From Craterostigma plantagineum (lineage: Eukaryota > Streptophyta > Magnoliopsida > Lamiales > Linderniaceae): a stretch of 64,000 nucleotides of DNA. Both the position numbers and the translations under genes were made by a program. Below the pieces are notes generated by a model. It did no database searches and was not told where the DNA came from. It saw only the letters and a list, made by a program, of their open reading frames with translations. Shown here one piece after another: positions 23,016 to 34,686 of the stretch (its first letter is position 1; every line of letters begins with the position of its first letter). The stretch spans positions 310,001-374,000 of the forward strand of contig JAPQWV010000404.1 in NCBI GenBank assembly GCA_027422505.1, written 5' to 3'.

Positions 23016-23413
23016 TAGGATAATTACTGCGATCTAGTCAAGATCACGTAGGAACGATTTTATTGTCTTAGTCGATAACACCTAGCGGGATTCAAATCCC
23101 GAGCACATCTTTATTATCTGAAGCTTCGTATCAGTTTTAAGCGTGTTATTTGAATCTCTAGTTGAGTTAGAAGTAATCTGTTAGGTTAAGTCATAAAACA
23201 ATCTGCGTATTTTGTTTAGGCTAAATATCGAGTCGATAGGTCACTACTAGTACTTGATTTATTCCTTGTGTTCGATACTCATTTACTCACTTTACTGCAC
23301 TACAAACGATATGTCCACTGCCTATCGCACGTCGGTGATAGTAATTAGGTATTCGTTTTAATTATTACTTGTCGCACTTTTCATTCACACACCACGTGTC
23401 GAGGAGTTCATCA

Positions 23414-23780
23414 ACACAAATGATCAATTTGTAGATTTTCCTTTGACAATATCGATTCAAAAATTTAAAAAGTTCAAGAAGTTGAAAACCACAAATTAAG
23501 AATTGGTGTTTTATAAATACGTATTTTATTATTTTAATAATGAAGTTAGAATGTTCAAAGAATAAGGCTGGTTTAAATGGATCATCATATCTCATATACG
23601 ATCACTAAAAACAAAGAAAACCTTTCCCGCAAAACTTTGTTATATGTAAACATTCATATGTTAAACCCAAAGGAGAAATAATTATGCAGCACTATGTTTT
23701 ACTGGTGATTTTCCTTTTTTGTGTTTCTCTTTTGTTTGTTTTTGTTCTCATTTTGTTTCTCTTCTGCTTGTTTATGCTTA
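23414..23780. other. AT-rich flank without recognised feature
   Basis: I see no coding, repeat or RNA signal between the gypsy-B LTR and the miniature element. Confidence 0.5.
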
Positions 23781-24304
23781 TACAGTAGAAATTCTGTAAA
23801 TTAATACAGTTGAGACTAGCCAAATTTATTAATTAAAAGAGTTATTAATTAATCGATAAATTAATAATTACTAATTTATCGATAAATTAATATAGTATAT
23901 ATTACCTTTCAAACTTCCCAAACATCAAATAATCTTCAATCTATTATGTCCTTAGTGAATGTCAATTAAGGATCAAACCTTCAATCTCCTAACTCCCAAG
24001 TCTACCATAATCCGTATGGTGTTAATGTATATTTAAGTAATATTAATAAACATATCAACAAAAAACAAATGACATTTGAGTCATTTTTCAAGTAATCTTC
24101 GCTAATGTAATACGAGAATGTTTTTACGTATAGAATTATTAATTTATAATTTATACGGGACCTATAGAAATTATCATCTATTATCTTATAATTTTAGAGA
24201 TTTATTAATTTAGTACGTTTATCCCCGAGTCGGGACCGGCCGGAAATATTATATTAAATAGTTTATTAAATTATCGAGTATTAATTTGTAAAGTTTCTAT
24301 TGTA
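23781..24304. mobile_element. Miniature inverted-repeat element 1 (about 524 bp)
   Basis: The left end TACAGTAGAAATTCTGTAAA and the inverted right end TACAATAGAAACTTTACAAA are imperfect terminal inverted repeats, both continuing into ATTAATAC. An internal GGTCCCGAC-like motif is shared with the related element at 62037. TA on both sides would fit a TA target duplication, but in AT-rich DNA this is weak. There is no transposase. Confidence 0.6.
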
Positions 24305-24384
24305 TCTAATTGTTTTGCTTGTTTAGCATCTCCCCAGAGATACTAATTGTTTAGTATCTAATTTGTATCGAGTTCATTCTTGAA

Positions 24385-25165
24385 TGTATTGGGTCCATCC
24401 TTTTAATAAGGAGAAAGCAATAAAGGTAAACTTATGGGCAGAAAATGAACAGCAAGGCTCATGTGACGATGACATATGCGATGACATTTAGATTTAGTTC
24501 ATTGGCTTGTAGTTTATGTTTATGCCTATATAAAGGCTTGCTCGATCAGTTGCAGAACACACTCCAAAGTGAAAGAAGCAAAAGTAAGTGGTGAGAGAGA
24601 AATAAATGATGGCAACATGGTATTAGCATGCCTGTTATACATCAATGTTGTACCATATCTGGGTTGAGCTCAATAGGAGAGCACATGAAGGAGGTTGTCG
24701 GACTGTGGATCAACTATTTCAGCACATAATGAAGGAAATGCAAGGGCGTTGTTTGTCATCACCCAAAAGCTGTAATTTCTATCTTTCGCAGAGTGTGCTT
24801 GTATACTGGTTTGTAGTTTGGGATGTAGGTCGTTGTGCTGATTTGTAGAGTGATGAGGTGTATTGTTAGTATTGCAGACACGGTAAATGAAATTCATTTT
24901 ACCAAAAAAGAGAAATAAATAATGAGAGGAAAATTTATCCAGATGGATAAGGGTGAGAGCCATTTAGTTTTACTGGGGTAGTTGGGAGTAGATACAAATA
25001 CATTACCCGGGTGGATAAGGGGTTTCGGGTTTGGGTTTAAACAAGAGCGTTAAATTTGTACCGTGTAATATTCTCTATATAGTAAAGCTGGTGTTCTCCG
25101 TGGAGGTAGGCAATATTGGCTGAACCACGTAAAAATCTAGTGTTCTCTCTCGGTGTCATTTTGGT
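24385..25165 (+). repeat. copia-1 5' LTR, carrying a LINE insertion
   Basis: It starts TGTATTGGGTCC and aligns with 3165-3488, then with 31514-31540. The TATA box TATATAAAG is at 24527-24535. The R/U5 part has the usual plant copia leader wording (GGCTGAACCACGTAAA near 25115). The end is obscured by the hAT remnant. It is clearly more diverged from the 3' LTR than the gypsy-A LTRs are from each other, so copia-1 is older. Confidence 0.7.
24608..24908 (+). mobile_element. 5'-truncated LINE (L1-type) insertion, 301 bp
   Basis: AGAGAAATAAAT is duplicated on both sides (24596-24607 and 24909-24920), and the insert ends in a short A run. It interrupts the alignment of the two copia-1 LTRs. A frame near 24645-24740 reads YHIWVELNRRAHEG, then TVDQLFQHIM, as in the C-terminal end of plant L1-type ORF2. 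The reverse transcriptase itself is missing. Confidence 0.8.
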
Positions 25166-25179
25166 GAGATTGGCGCGGG

Positions 25180-27885
25180 TATGCCCGCCATCTGGCGGGC
25201 CTGGGAAATGAAAGCCCACCTGCTTAGTAAAAGAAAAAACCTAAGTGCAAAACAACAAAAATCCAAACAAAATCACGCAAGCATTCATCACAAATCGAAG
25301 TTCATCAACCATCTTTTCTTTTTTTTTTCTCCGTTATCTTCATCATCGTCTTCAACAATAGTAGGAGCATGCGATCCTCCGCTTGATGAAGTTGCTTTCA
25401 TGTAAGCACTTTCTTCATTATCTACATTGGATAAATACACAACACAAACATACCAACAACATAACCATGCAACCAATTACAAGGTGCAAATAAGCGCTTG
25501 AACTTTTTCTGGGAATATCAACTTCTATATTTGGTGAACACACGAGCACCAATGGAAAATGTTGACTCCGATGCAACGGTAGTAATGGGAATGGCCAAGA
25601 CATCATGTGCCATATTGCAAGTGTCGGGAATCGTTTATTACAATTTTTCCAATAGTCCAAAACATCCAAATTCTCATAATGCTTAAACTCGAGCTTTGTC
25701 TATTCCAAGTAGAGATCTAACTGAGATTTTTTCCGGCACTTGTGATAGTTTGACTCTCATATTCCACAATTTCCTACATCAAACAAAATAAAAACATAAA
25801 TAATATCGCAATAAATACTAAGATAGGTAAAAAAATAGATACTTACATCAAGATATCTTTTTCCTTTGGCTTTCATTCCTGATCCACTTTGCAAGGAAGA
25901 TTGCATTGAAGAGTGTGAAGAAGATTGTTCTTGTGAAGAATTTGATGTCGTAACACTCGCATAATAGTCAAAAAGCTTATACAATTTCGTCTTCACAAGC
26001 GTAATAGCACTTTGGCATTTGACCGGATTGTGTTCAACTTTCTTATAAAAATACTCCAACTGAGTTTAATCCTCGGGTCAAGAATAGCCCCAAATGCAAA
26101 CACCCCCTATATTTACCCCAATACTTATCAATCTTCTCCCACATAGTTGAACACATTTTTCTTATCATCTTCACTATAGAGATTTTCCATCAAGATGCTT
26201 TGAATTTTCCCTACTTGCATAAAAATACAAGTTAGATGTAGGATAAGAAGTACCCGAGATCAAGTTGGCCGTTTCATAAAACGGCTCAAGGAACTCATAT
26301 TTCTCTGCCCTCGTCCATTCTTCATTTGAAGAGCAAAATTTATAATTTTTATCATGCAACTGAAGAGAAGCAAATGCCCTTTTGTATTTAATTGCACTAT
26401 CCAACATTAAATAAGTTGAGTTCCACCGAGTACTTACATCAAGCCTCAAGCCAAAAGCCATATCAATCCCACCAACCGCATTCACGCAATCCTCAAATTT
26501 TTTCTTCCTACCTTCAGAGCCTTTCACATATTTAACAGAATCTCTTATCTTCTTTAAAGCCTCATTAACAACTTTCACACCTTGTTGGACAATGAGATTC
26601 ATATGTGGGCACAACAACGAATATGAAAAAATTCACCACCGCACAACAAGCTTTCATGCAAAGTAAGTTGGTGTCGGCCATGAAATCATTGCTAGTAGCA
26701 TTATTTAGCGTCAAGGAAAAGATTTTTTACTCGATGCCCCACTCCTTCAAAAATTCAAATAGTTTTTACGTAATTCATCGCCGGAATGTGGAGGCGGCAT
26801 AGAAGCAAAGCAAAGTATTTTGCATTCATTTCCAATTCTCATCAACAAAATGAGCAGTCAAAGAAATATACCCATCACTAGTGCAAGCAGTCCATACATA
26901 AGAAGTTAATCAAATTCTATTATCAAGTGTAGACAAGAGTTGCTTTACCTTCCCCTTCTCCCTCGAATAAATTTTCGTAATATCAGACGCAAGGGTGTTT
27001 CTACTAACACAAGGAACATTAGGATTTACATTTCTCATCCAAGCCTTAATACCATCATACTCGACAAACGAAAACGGCAAGTCATGCTTAATAAAAGGAG
27101 CTGCTAACATCTCACGTGAAATCTTGGAGCTAACTTCTAGATCTTATCTTTCCTTCGTTATCGACAAACATTTGGCTAATATCATGGAACTTAATTGATT
27201 TGCATGTTTGAGAATGATGCCTCAAGCTAGATGTTCCATATTTTTTACCCTCAACTCTTTCCGACTGCTTTGCATTTAGCTTACATACACCATCCGAACC
27301 CGCACTAACTTTATCGAAATAGTCCAAACATCCGATCCAGAATTTTCAACATTTATACTCGAGTCGCCACTTTTATTAACACTTAGAGAAGAATCATTCG
27401 CAACAGCCATATTCAAATCGAGAACCCTAATTCCAAAATCGAACCTAATTCAAACTCAAGAGTGTACCTAGCGAGAAAGAATACCCTCGAGCAATGAACT
27501 GCTCCAACTTTATTGTGATTATTCCCTGCTCAAGAAAACTAAGAAGTGTTATTCATGAGTAGAAAAAAGAAGCCCCGCTGTCTTTCAGGGCAGATGAGGT
27601 CGAACTTGAGGTTGAAGTGTGGTTGGTGACACGTCGTTGATGTCGTGGATGATTCACCAAAAAACCGAGGTTTGGGGTAGCTGGTGTGCGATGTCGCTGA
27701 CGTGATGTGCATGTGTGGAGATTGAGGTGTTAGGAAAAATTGAACGCTAAACCCTCGATTATGTTGAAGAATGGAGAATTTTTCCTATATGGGCTTTTGT
27801 ATTAACAATGCCCAATTACAGCCCATATTTTAGTAAAATATTGTATCCTAAAAAATCAAGGCCTGCGGGCCAGATGCAGGCTCTA
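25180..27885 (-). mobile_element. hAT element remnant (right copy)
   Basis: Degenerate inverted GC-rich ends lie at 25183-25202 (CCGCCATCTGGCGGGCCT core) and 27858-27881 (GGCCTGCGGGCCAGATG core), flanking the transposase remnant. The exact ends and the 8-bp target duplication could not be fixed. It sits between the copia-1 5' LTR and its primer site, so it inserted in or next to the LTR end. Confidence 0.55.
25420..27410 (-). pseudogene. hAT transposase pseudogene, BED zinc finger to C-terminal dimerisation region
   Basis: On the minus strand from ATG 27410, the order is BED zinc finger (about 27180-27330), core (VKYVKGSEGRKKKF and FGLRLDVSTRWNSTYLMLD near 26430-26540), a DUF4413-like segment (VEHNPVKCQSAITLVKTKLY near 25980-26050) and the hAT dimerisation region ([16 protein letters not shown] near 25620-25665). 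At least four frameshifts or stops separate these. Intact relatives are RNase-H-fold transposases, and some plant members have become host genes. This one is degenerate. Confidence 0.85.
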
Positions 27886-27961
27886 TGCTGTCCCGATAAG
27901 ATTGTCGCGGGTCCAAAACCAACTTTCCGTTAGGCTCGAAAAATTACCGCTTACCCACAAG
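27411..27961. other. hAT 5' flank and copia-1 LTR end (right copy)
   Basis: Same content as 987-1538; no gene. Confidence 0.5.
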
Positions 27962-27973
27962 TGGTATCATAGC
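27962..27973 (+). other. copia-1 primer binding site (right copy)
   Basis: TGGTATCATAGC, as at 1539. Confidence 0.75.
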
Positions 27974-28012
27974 GAAACCTAATTGATATTCTGAGTATGT
28001 TCTGTTGCAGTT

Positions 28013-28819
28013 TTGTCTGGACTTCCACACCAGAAAAGATACCAAGAAGGTTTGCGGGGAGCCAGTGTCGGGCCAAAGTTGAATCTGTGCAAGGATAATG
28101 GCGACGAGTGCGACAATTTGGATGGTAAGGGGAGTTTCACACTGTCGCACAGACGAGTAAAGGATATACTTGTTCACCAAGGCCTCACCAATGCTTTGGA
28201 AAGGGACACGGCAAAGCCAGAGAAAATGAAGAAAGAAAACTTAGAGAATTTGGGGTCAAGATGTGTCAGCACAATCCGTGTGTACATTGCACATAACATT
28301 ATTAATAATGTTGTTAATGACTATTCTGCACCAGACTTGTGGACGAAGTTGGAGGAGCTGCACCTCAAGAAACACTTAGCCACAAAGATAGATCTGAAGC
28401 GGGAGCTGTACCGGCTGAATATAGGGGAAGGTGGAAATTTCATGGATCATATTAGAGTGTTCAACGGACTTGTGGATCAACTTGTAAAAGTTGATGTAGT
28501 TAGAGGAAGAAGATAGGGCCCTTCTTACCTCGCTTCCTGATTCTTACGATAATTTAGTCATAACCATCTTGTACGTAAAGAAGACAGTGAAGATGGTGGA
28601 TGTGCAGTAAACTTTCTTGGTGCATGAAAGAGGAGATGGTCAAATTATGGGGATAGCACAAATTCGACGTTGGCTATACACGGGGAGAATCGTAGAGGAA
28701 GCTTCCACGCCAGGAAATTTAGAGGTAGCAATAGGTCCAAATCAAATATGGACGGGAAGGGCGTCGTGTGCTACAAGTGTGGTGAGCCGAGACACATCAA
28801 GAGAAACTGTCCGACTTGA
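28013..28819 (+). pseudogene. copia-1 gag remnant (right copy)
   Basis: It has the same UBN2 core and zinc knuckle as the left copy, with the same frameshifts. The first frame ends in TAG at 28514-28516 where the left copy has TAA. Confidence 0.8.
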
Positions 28820-29586
28820 GGAAAGACATGAATGGCGAGGAAAATTCCACAACGACGGATCTTCGAGGCATTCTCACAGTCTCTAGTGATGACGCTCGTT
28901 CTCAGGATGAAAATTAGACTCAGGGTTGAGTGTATCATGTTTTCTTCGAGAGAAAATATTTTGATACGATCCGAAAAATATGCAGGTGTTCGGTCTCCAT
29001 GGCTGATGGATATCGTCAAGATGTTCGAGGTGTTGGAACGGTAAAAATCAAAATGGTTGACAGAGCGGTGCACACTTTGGGTGGTGTGATCTTTGTCCCA
29101 AATTTGCATTGGAATTTAATATCCTTGAGTCAGTTATATTCCAAGGGCTATAAGAGTTCCATAGCAGGGGAGTCTGTAAAAGCACATGTGGCGAAAAGGT
29201 CCTACTGAAGGGAGAAGAGCGTGGATGTTTGTATCTTCTGAGCGGGAGTCTGGTACAAAATACTCTGACTTTGATGTTTCACGAAATCGCCCGCGTGTGG
29301 AGGAAAAGGAGACGATGGTGAGAAGGGAAGTCCTGCTGTAGAATGGGTTGCATCGAAGTCCCTCTTCGGAATTAACGGGTAGATTCAGTTCGACAGCTGC
29401 ACATAGGATTGGCCGCGGAGGAATCGAGTGGGTTAGAACCAAAATTCTTGATTCGGACTATGTGTAGCTGGTACAAGGTAGACCAATGGACATCCGTGGT
29501 AATTCGAATGGGCTACTCTCAAGTTCAGACTCGCTGGGATGCGCGCTTGGTGAAGAAGACGCTGAATGCGGATGGAGGGAGAGAAT
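28820..29586 (+). pseudogene. copia-1 protease / pre-integrase remnant (right copy)
   Basis: The same LDSG site and the same large pol deletion as in the left copy. A one-base difference in a G run near 29168 changes the reading frame relative to the left copy. Confidence 0.7.
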
Positions 29587-29910
29587 TGTTGGGTCCAGCC
29601 TTTTAATTAGGAGAAAGGTAAACTTTTGGGCAGAAAATGGACAGCAAGACTCAAGTGAAGATGACATATGCGACATTTAGTTCATTAGCTTGTAGTTTAT
29701 GTTTATGCCTATATAAAGGCTTGCTCGATCAGTTGTAGAACACACCCGAAGTGAAAGAAGCAAAAGCCAGTGAGAGGGAGAGAAATAAATAGTGAGAGGA
29801 AAATTTATCCGGGTGGATAAGAGTGAGAGCGAGTTTAGTTTTACTAGGGTAGTTGGGAGTAGGTAAATACATCACTCGGGTGGGTAAGGGGTCGAGTTTG
29901 AGTTTAGACA
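29587..29910 (+). repeat. copia-1 3' LTR, first part (right copy)
   Basis: It begins TGTTGGGTCC, ends in the AGACA target duplication, and resumes at 31514 after the solo LTR. Confidence 0.8.
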
Positions 29911-31284
29911 TGATAAATAACAAATTACAGTATTCTATATCTCGTAAAAGTGCGTTTTTGGTTAATATTTGTACAATCATACACGGATATTCTGCGCTTA
30001 CTTTCCAATTACATGTGTTACAGACTTCGAAGCAATCTAAACCGGAAACAACTCAAGTAAGCAGATCAAGTGGGCTTTCGTGGACGAACTGGACTTTGTT
30101 AAGGCCCATTTGAACAATTAATAGGCCCAGCCCTAAGATGAGAGTAGAACAAAGAACATCAACGTCTACAACAATTAGGGAAAACCATTCAACTATTTCA
30201 TAGTCAAAGGAGAAACAAGGAAAATCACAATCGAAGACAAACAAGATATAATCTTGGCGGCTGCAACTAGAAAATAGGCAAACATCTCACATCATCAAAT
30301 GGCTGGAGATCGAGCGCAAGGCTCAAGGGCTGCAAAGATAGGAAATTAACTGACAAGAAACAAAAGAAAGGGCTGCTCAAGCACGCACAAAACTGAGAAA
30401 GTTGTCCATTGCGCTTCAAGCTATCTATAAATAGAGCTAAACTCAACAGAGGGAGAGGCATCGAATAGAATAGAGCTCTGTTTTTTTCCCCTTCCATCTT
30501 TATATTTCTATTTTATAGACCGTAGCAGAGATTTTGAGCGAGAGCAGAATAGGGTTGTTGTATAATTACCTTTACCTTCATATTTTTGCTTGATTGTGAC
30601 CGAGAGTTTGAGCGAGAGAGACATAGATCATCGAAAATGCTATAGTGTTTTGGTATTGCTATTTTCATTTGCTTTTGCTGCTATCTTTCTTTTTTGCATC
30701 TTGTTCGAGAGAGACCCGGAGGTGCAAGCGATTGAGAGAGAGATGTTCCATCTTTATATATTTTTGCTTTTCATAGTGTAGAAGAGAGGTTTTGTGCGAG
30801 AGGAGAAGAAATTAAAAAAAAAAGAGAGATCTGGGCATAAGTGGATTATGTGAGAGAGCAGAGAGGTGAGTGGGAGATCGTAGCTTTCTTTTCATTTCAA
30901 GATCTGTTGCTTTTTTTTTTCTTTTATTTTCCTATAGCTGCTGTGGAACATTTCAACCTTTATCTATTCTAAGTTATTTATGATTTAAAGAACCTTAACT
31001 CTTAAGCTTTCCAGAACGTGGGATATAGTTGAGAAATTGTTTCTGTTGTCTTTGATTCTCGGTCGATAACTTATACGATCTGAGGTGCTTTTTCGAGGAA
31101 GATAGCAAGTCGCCATTCATACGTCGTAGGTTATTTCTGTCTTCCGATATGTCATTACCATAATTAATTTCATTTGCACTTTAGTTACTAAGTTTAGTAG
31201 CTATTATTTTATTATTACTAGTTTAAATATTTTTACTCGTTTACTGTTGCGCTAAAGAAAACCATATCATCACAACCCCCTCAA

Positions 31285-31337
<53 letters not shown>

Positions 31338-31338
31338 A

Positions 31339-31376
<38 letters not shown>

Positions 31377-31508
31377 TATTATCATCGATCGAGTTTGAAA
31401 TTAGAAGTAAATCAACTATCTTCCCTGTGGAGACGATCCCTACTGTCGCTATACTCGTGTTTAGTGAATAAAGGTGATTAATTTATTTGGCCGTTTTCGA
31501 CGCGACCA
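29911..31508 (+). mobile_element. Gypsy-A solo LTR (LTR 3) with AGACA target duplication
   Basis: A single 1598-bp LTR from TGATAAATAACA to GCGACCA, flanked by AGACA on both sides (29906-29910 and 31509-31513). No primer site or interior follows. This is the usual product of recombination between the two LTRs of one element. The TATA box is at 30426-30434. Its microsatellite near 31285-31380 differs from LTRs 1 and 2, while its upstream variants match LTR 1. Confidence 0.93.
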
Positions 31509-31540
31509 AGACACGAGCGTTAGATGTGTACGGTGTAATG
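31509..31540 (+). repeat. Target duplication and continuation of copia-1 3' LTR
   Basis: After AGACA the sequence CGAGCGTTAGATGTGTAC matches the copia-1 5' LTR near 25045-25062, then breaks off where the MULE-like sequence starts. Confidence 0.7.
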
Positions 31541-31676
31541 GGTTGACGTCGCGCTTAATAGACGCGACGCCGCGTCCATTGCCTGCGGCGTCGCGTTCCA
31601 TACACACGGCGATTTTCCCTATTTAAGCCCCTCGATTTTTTATTATTAATTCATAAAATTTCATACATATCCAATA

Positions 31677-32640
31677 TGGTGTCCAGAAAAAATAATTGTC
31701 TATTACGGTGGTGAAATCATACGCGAATCAAACACCATTCGATATAGTCTTCAACCCATCTGTTATCGACGAATTCATCGCGAAACCAATTTCGATCAAT
31801 TTCTTAGTATGCTGTACGATATCACATCCGTCGATAGCACTGCTTTCCTTTTAATCGTTGGGGTGAAGAACGAATACTATCAACACTCTCGCCTGTATCA
31901 TAATCTCCTACTAATGTCTAGTGATGCCGACCTCGCATACATCTTGGATCCCGACGCCGAACTCGATTTCATTGAGGTCTTTGTCGAGGCAACTGAGATC
32001 GTTCTGTTCGATCGCAACGTAGATGCTCCCGACGAGTACACGAATCCCGCACCGATGGATTCGTTTCCTGACATTACATCAGTTACTGAAGGATTGACGA
32101 AAATTTCGTTCGCTCCTCATGAAGATATACCTTCGAGTAGCCGTTGCGTTCCTACTAGTTCGACGGTGGCGCAGCCTGAGATCGTTCATGACGCCGTCCA
32201 AGATAGTGACGTCAGTGACTCTGAAGCCGATGACGAGGGTGGGGCGCTAGACGATTTTCCAGATCCCGCAGATGACGATGATGATAATAACGATGAACCA
32301 ATTCCAAGTGAACCAGAAGAGAATATAAACTGTATTGTTACTCTTGCTTCCGTCAGGATAAATTTGACCCCTTCCCCTATTTCCTCCTACATATATAGGA
32401 TATTTTAAGAAGTGAACATCTTTCTTAGTATCGGGGTCGGGGGAAAGGATAGGAAAGGTGAATCGAGCATTATATCAGTCGGTGCCGTTTAATACCACTT
32501 ATCAAATGGCTCTCCCAGAAGTTGATGAAACTGGTGGTGATTTTTACGATAGGGACGACACCGCATTTTTTGTAGGTATGACGTTTAATTGCAAAGAACA
32601 TTTACTAGGTAATATTAAATAAATATCGTCTTACTACCTC
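31677..32640 (+). pseudogene. MULE transposase, N-terminal part only
   Basis: Near 31700-31830 a frame reads YYGGEIIRESNTIRYS and leads without a stop into the frame starting at 31809 (MLYDITSVDSTAF). This is the typical N-terminus of plant MULE transposases. An acidic linker rich in Asp and Glu follows. Near 32560-32610 VGMTFNCKEHLLG resembles the start of the MuDR plug domain. The catalytic and zinc-finger domains are missing, and there are frameshifts near 31690 and after 32400. It should not be read as a host gene. Confidence 0.7.
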
Positions 32641-32834
32641 GCAGCATGTGGCGGCATGGGCAACTCAATTCCATCCTCAATGGTGGGCATCATCCGCACT
32701 CGAGGACGGATAATAATGGGCTGCACAGGTAATATACGTATCCACGCCCATACCTACATAAAATTTAAATTATAAAGTTAGTTAGTATACGCCTAAAGAA
32801 AATTCAATTAACCAAAAGAAAGCACCTGAAGCAG

Positions 32835-33602
32835 TCACAGAGCTCCATCGATATTCATCTTCTGACGCTGGCACGAGGTGCAAAGCTCTCTATACAAGAA
32901 CGCCAGAACGGCATTGCCCCAGCTGTAAGTGTGCACGGCGTCAATGTCTTCGAGCAACGGAAGTAAAGTCATGGACGTCGAGCTTCCGCTGGAGTCGGGG
33001 AACAAAACCGATCCCATGAGCAACAGCACATATGCACGTGCGCGCTGATCAACCTCATAATATGGGCTTTCGTCTTCGATCTCGTTGGCTTCTAACCAGT
33101 CTACAAACTTCCTCAACGACACCTTCGTCCCGCTATACGCACCCAGAGCAGGTCTGTAACCAGTCAGCACCTCCAGGTAATCGAGCCACTGATCCTGCGT
33201 CCTGCTGTGGATCACACCACTAACCGAGTGACCATCGACGGGGAGTCCCCACAGCACACCGATGTCCTCAAGCATGACGGTCGCCTCACCCACAGGCAAG
33301 TGGAGCGTGTGCGTCTCCTTCCTCCACCTCTCTAAGAGAGCCGTGATCAAGTGTGGATGTAACTTCTGAGATCCACAACTATAGACGCCGTAGAAGGATA
33401 TCGTGTCTAACTTCTCCAAAATACGACCGTGCAACCGCACCGGTCATGAAAGCTTACCCCACACGACACTCTCCAAACCCCTAACGGTCAAAGGCGTGTC
33501 TAGGGCACCATCAGAATTGGATATTACATCCTTACAACGATGACTATCCTGGAATATCAACAGGGAGCGATCTATCAGACGGTACTATTCGTACGTATCC
33601 AT
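32835..33602 (-). pseudogene. Plant mobile domain (PMD, MAIN/MAIL1-like) protein remnant
   Basis: From an ATG at 33602 on the minus strand one frame runs through, with two stops at about 33587 and 33447, then 201 open codons. LHLPVGEATVMLEDIGVLWGLPVDG is read at about 33230-33310 in two adjoining blocks; this is the hallmark of the plant mobile domain (aminotransferase-like PMD). The domain occurs in the host proteins MAIN and MAIL1 and in many MULE and gypsy elements. The context here is a MULE, so transposon origin is more likely. The frame ends in INIDGAL, without the C-terminal half. Confidence 0.75.
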
Positions 33603-34215
33603 CCTAAATCGAACGTTTACAAGTCAATATCGCCACAACTACCAACAAGCACACACATAAATTGAATCATGTAGTAACATTCGATTCAATCAACCTGAAA
33701 ACCCTAATTTTAAAATTAGGTTTCGAAATTAGGGAAAATTCCTAAATCAGTTAGGTAAAATTAACATATTATATCAATCTACTAAGCAACCCACAATATA
33801 TAAAGCACATATTATACCAAAAACACAACTTAAACGCAAGAATTCGACGAAATTCAACGAAACATCAAAATCTCAATTTAAACAAATTAGGAGTTTCATA
33901 CCAAAACGAAGCTTAATCGACGATGACGAGGAAGAATGGATCTATAACGTGGTGTTCGCCGCTGTAATTCGCTGGAATCCATGGGGAGGAGAAGAGGAGA
34001 AGTGAGGAAGAAGAAGAAAGGGTCGCGGCTCTTATTAGCACAGTCGTCGCGGCCATACGTCGCGGCTAATAGCCGTGACGGTGAGTTTACTGGGCCAACA
34101 GTCGGCCCAGATAATTTTTTTTTAAATTTCAGGCCTGATTTTTAAATATCGGGCCCGATCAGGCCTGCGTACCCTTGCCATTAGCAGCGACGTCGCTCTA
34201 TTGCTGGCGTTTTCC

Positions 34216-34686
34216 TCTATTTTAATAATTTCGGCTTCAATAACCCTATTTTATTGAACATTGATTTAAATTGCATTATTTTAATAAAAAAAGCCTCATT
34301 ATATTCAGAATAAAATAATTTACCGCACATAAGTTGCATATATATACTCCAACTGTACGTATACATATATGACAAATGACATGGTTCATTCGGATAAATA
34401 GTTTCCCAAATTATGTTGATTAAATTAGCATAGAATAAAACATTTGAATACACTGATCAAACTACGGCAGTCCATGTGCTTTGCTTTAATTACACATGTA
34501 ATGAGAAGCATCCGATGATTATGCTGCTTAGTTTATATGATCTTAACAGTGAACACTTAGCAAACTGAGTATATATAATATCGGAAGAATTGATATATTT
34601 ATTCTCACTCAATCCCTATGATCAGTTTATGTTGGGGAAATGGCTACCTCTTGATGAGGTTCCAATGTATTATCTATGTTTGCTAG
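34216..34686. other. AT-rich spacer
   Basis: I see no supported feature. Confidence 0.5.

Larger units (their letters stand above)
21858..23413 (+). repeat. Gypsy-B 3' LTR
   Basis: It starts TGATAAACGC after the polypurine tract. The right end is uncertain, at 23413 (TCATCA) or 23416 (CAACA), because no second LTR is in the window. It carries four units of a CACGGCCGTG palindrome followed by an AGGCCGTGAC half-site (22048-22440), a TATA box (22446-22453) and three stem-loops (22861-23015). The target duplication cannot be checked. Confidence 0.75.
26426..31508. repeat. Large near-identical duplication, right copy
   Basis: This matches 1-5087 in order and orientation. The left copy starts at the window edge, so the repeat probably extends further left outside the window, where it should continue with the sequence found at 26425 and below. 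It ends with a solo gypsy-A LTR. Confidence 0.95.
31541..34215. mobile_element. MULE-like remnant with plant mobile domain
   Basis: GC-rich GTCGCG motifs mark both sides (31546-31600 and 34020-34212). The inside-out arrangement around AATAGA then GCGACG looks like degraded terminal inverted repeats. Inside are a MULE transposase N-terminal remnant (plus strand) and a plant-mobile-domain frame (minus strand). The exact ends and a 9-bp target duplication could not be found. The left side interrupts the copia-1 LTR, but LTR sequence does not resume on the right, so the locus was also rearranged. Confidence 0.6.

Noticed and set aside
31809..32408. Independent host gene for an acidic protein
   Set aside because: The upstream reading and the MuDR-like segment downstream show it is a MULE transposase N-terminus.
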